Below, piece by piece: positions 6,064 to 6,767 of a stretch of DNA of 6,767 nt (its first letter is position 1; every line of letters begins with the position of its first letter). The notes under the pieces were generated by a model. That model was not told the origin of the DNA and did no database searches. It saw nothing but the letters and a program-made list of their open reading frames with translations. Both the position numbers and the translations under genes were made by a program. Origin of the DNA: JBBTUF01 sp038063855. GTDB taxonomy: Bacteria > Patescibacteriota > Minisyncoccia > Ryanbacterales > GWA2-47-10b. The stretch lies in contig JBBTUF010000044.1 in the NCBI GenBank assembly GCA_038063855.1, forward strand, positions 1 to 6,767. Reading direction: 5' to 3'.

Positions 6064-6280
6064 AACATTTTCTGGGAAAGACATCATACGAATTTTAAGC
6101 AGACAATTTGGCTTTGTTGTTGTCTCACAAAAAGGTAGCCACGTGAAATTAAGAAAGAAGGTTGACGGGAAGACTATTACCACAATCGTGCCGATGCATA
6201 AAGAGCTGGCGCGAGGAACTCTTTTAGGAGTCTTGGAGCTTGCTGAAGTCAGTGAAGAAGACTTTAGAAAAGCCGTATAA
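6056..6280 (+). CDS. hicA: HicA-family mRNA interferase toxin
   Basis: This is a 74-aa toxin with a dsRBD-like fold that cleaves mRNA and stalls growth when HicB is lost. Key signs are S-G-K-D-I-I at 6-11, the catalytic His29 in G-S-H-V-K-L-R (27-33), V-P-M-H-K-E-L-A-R-G-T-L (45-56), and the closing helix pattern S-E-E-D-F. All parts needed for activity seem present. Translation starts at GTG 6056, inside the end of hicB. There is no SD, so synthesis probably depends on ribosomes finishing hicB. This weak, coupled start would keep toxin below antitoxin. A terminator-like hairpin begins at its stop codon. The module sits between two genes that usually act together, and looks inserted. Confidence 0.93.
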   Translation: MAKTFSGKDIIRILSRQFGFVVVSQKGSHVKLRKKVDGKTITTIVPMHKELARGTLLGVLELAEVSEEDFRKAV

Positions 6281-6307
6281 AAAAACCGCGCAGATTGCTG
6301 GTTTTTT
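6280..6307 (+). terminator. Terminator-like hairpin after hicA
   Basis: AAAAAACC (6280-6287) pairs with GGTTTTTT (6300-6307) around a 12-nt loop, giving an A/T-rich stem ending in a T run. The symmetric A and T tracts could work in both directions. The stem is weak in GC, so termination may be partial. It overlaps the last base of the hicA stop. Confidence 0.55.
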
Positions 6308-6312
6308 CGTGT

Positions 6313-6346
6313 CTTAGGTGAGAATAACAATTCTAAGGCCTCACCT
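6313..6346 (+). repeat. Two overlapping, mutually exclusive hairpins
   Basis: AGGTGAG (6316-6322) can pair with CTCACCT (6340-6346). Alternatively AGAAT (6321-6325) pairs with ATTCT (6330-6334) and is extended by CTT (6313-6315) with AAG (6335-6337). The two folds share bases and cannot both form. No coding sequence is seen between 6281 and 6419. Confidence 0.45.
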
Positions 6347-6350
6347 TGGA

Positions 6351-6369
6351 AATATGATGGAGTCATATT
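6351..6369 (+). repeat. Perfect 7-bp inverted repeat upstream of the ATPase promoter
   Basis: AATATGA-TGGAG-TCATATT is a perfect 7-bp repeat with a 5-nt centre. It ends 36 nt before the -10 box at 6406, where an activator or operator could sit. There is no T tract after it, so a terminator is unlikely. Confidence 0.45.
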
Positions 6370-6402
6370 GAACTTGTATGCGAGGCAAGTACGATATAGA
6401 TA

Positions 6403-6420
6403 TGCTATAATACGAATCGA
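6403..6420 (+). promoter_or_regulatory. Extended -10 promoter of the ATPase gene, predicted leaderless
   Basis: TGC-TATAAT (6403-6411) is a perfect extended -10, the same form as TGC-TATACT at 836. No -35 at 17 nt is convincing. Only 8 nt separate the -10 from ATG 6420, so the transcript begins at or next to the start codon. No SD is present. Confidence 0.66.
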
Positions 6421-6767
6421 TGGAGTATCAGGACAAAACAGTGTACTTTGCAAAAACAAATTTTCGCGGCGCTGACCGCACGTTTGGCATCCGTACAGCC
6501 GATCGCAGACAACACATGTATGTGATTGGAAAAACGGGAGTTGGGAAAACAAACTTACTCAAAAATTTGGCATTGCAAGATATTAAAAATGGCGATGGCA
6601 TTGCTATTATTGACCCACATGGTGGTTTTATAGAAGAGGTTCTTGAGCAAATCCCCGAAAATCGCATACAAGATGTGGTGTATGTAAACCCAGCCGATTC
6701 TGATTTTCCGATTGGCTTCAATGTGCTTGAAGTGCCTGACCCAAAGTATAAACATTTGATTGCGTCC
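6420..6767 (+). CDS. VirD4/TraD-like (DUF87-type) secretion ATPase, 5' part
   Basis: The first 116 codons are present and the gene runs off the window. Homologues are hexameric P-loop pumps at the inner face of the membrane that move DNA or protein through type IV secretion or conjugation machinery. The short N-terminus has no TM helix and leads to a Walker A, G-K-T-G-V-G-K-T (38-45). The segment G-D-G-I-A-I-I-D-P-H-G-G (58-69) is the family's hallmark strand, with D65 and H67. I-P-E-N-R-I-Q-D-V-V-Y-V-N-P-A-D (77-92) and G-F-N-V-L (98-102) follow, as in conjugative DNA-transfer proteins. The lack of an N-terminal membrane domain fits a split arrangement with the protein at 3863. ATG 6420 is supported by the extended -10 eight nt upstream. 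Confidence 0.92.
   Translation, partial: MEYQDKTVYFAKTNFRGADRTFGIRTADRRQHMYVIGKTGVGKTNLLKNLALQDIKNGDGIAIIDPHGGFIEEVLEQIPENRIQDVVYVNPADSDFPIGFNVLEVPDPKYKHLIAS

Noticed and set aside
1..6767. CRISPR arrays, tRNA or rRNA genes, insertion-sequence ends.
   Set aside because: No regularly spaced direct repeats, tRNA-like cloverleaf, transposase motifs or terminal inverted repeats with target duplications were seen by eye.

Overview
The window looks like part of a small-genome Candidate Phyla Radiation (Patescibacteria) chromosome, perhaps Parcubacteria-like. This is inferred from gene content: a membrane-anchored Cys-rich DCGG-motif protein, a sigma-region-4/HARE-HTH fusion, and a conjugation-type membrane protein encoded apart from its ATPase. 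Most genes are AT-rich, tightly packed, all on the + strand, and lack Shine-Dalgarno (SD) sequences. TGA works as a stop codon (for example at 1607 and 5812), which argues against the recoded SR1/Gracilibacteria lineages.

Layout. (1) 1-836 is a GC-richer block. It has a near-consensus sigma-70 promoter (67-95), a 53-aa CxxC...CxxC zinc-ribbon ORF, a 103-aa membrane-anchored basic protein, a 15-aa mini-ORF and a rho-independent terminator (795-836). All three ORFs have strong G-rich SD sequences, unlike the rest of the window. (2) 839-2740 starts with an extended -10 box 6 nt before an ATG. It drives a single-pass extracytoplasmic protein and then rodA, the cell-elongation SEDS glycosyltransferase. 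(3) 2758-5814 has its own promoter and an adjacent palindrome. It encodes a sigma-region-4/HARE regulator, a 426-aa membrane protein resembling the N-terminal half of large TraD/VirD4-like proteins, and a two-TM protein with a HEPN-like R-x4-H motif. (4) 5811-6307 is a self-contained hicBA toxin-antitoxin module with its own promoter, a candidate operator in the promoter spacer, and a terminator-like hairpin. (5) 6313-6767 has inverted repeats, an extended -10 promoter and the first 116 codons of a Walker-A ATPase of the VirD4/TraD/DUF87 type.

How they may fit together. The membrane protein at 3863 and the ATPase at 6420 look like two separately encoded halves of one DNA- or protein-pumping machine. 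The HEPN-like protein and hicBA lie between them. Three genes (851, 5845, 6420) have -10 boxes only 6-8 nt before the ATG, which predicts leaderless transcripts. Genes inside the operons start without an SD, often just after a stop-linked TCA. The most interesting signals are the interrupted ATPase/membrane pair, the membrane HEPN-like protein inside it, the compact hicBA control region, and the contrast between the SD-rich 5' block and the leaderless remainder.
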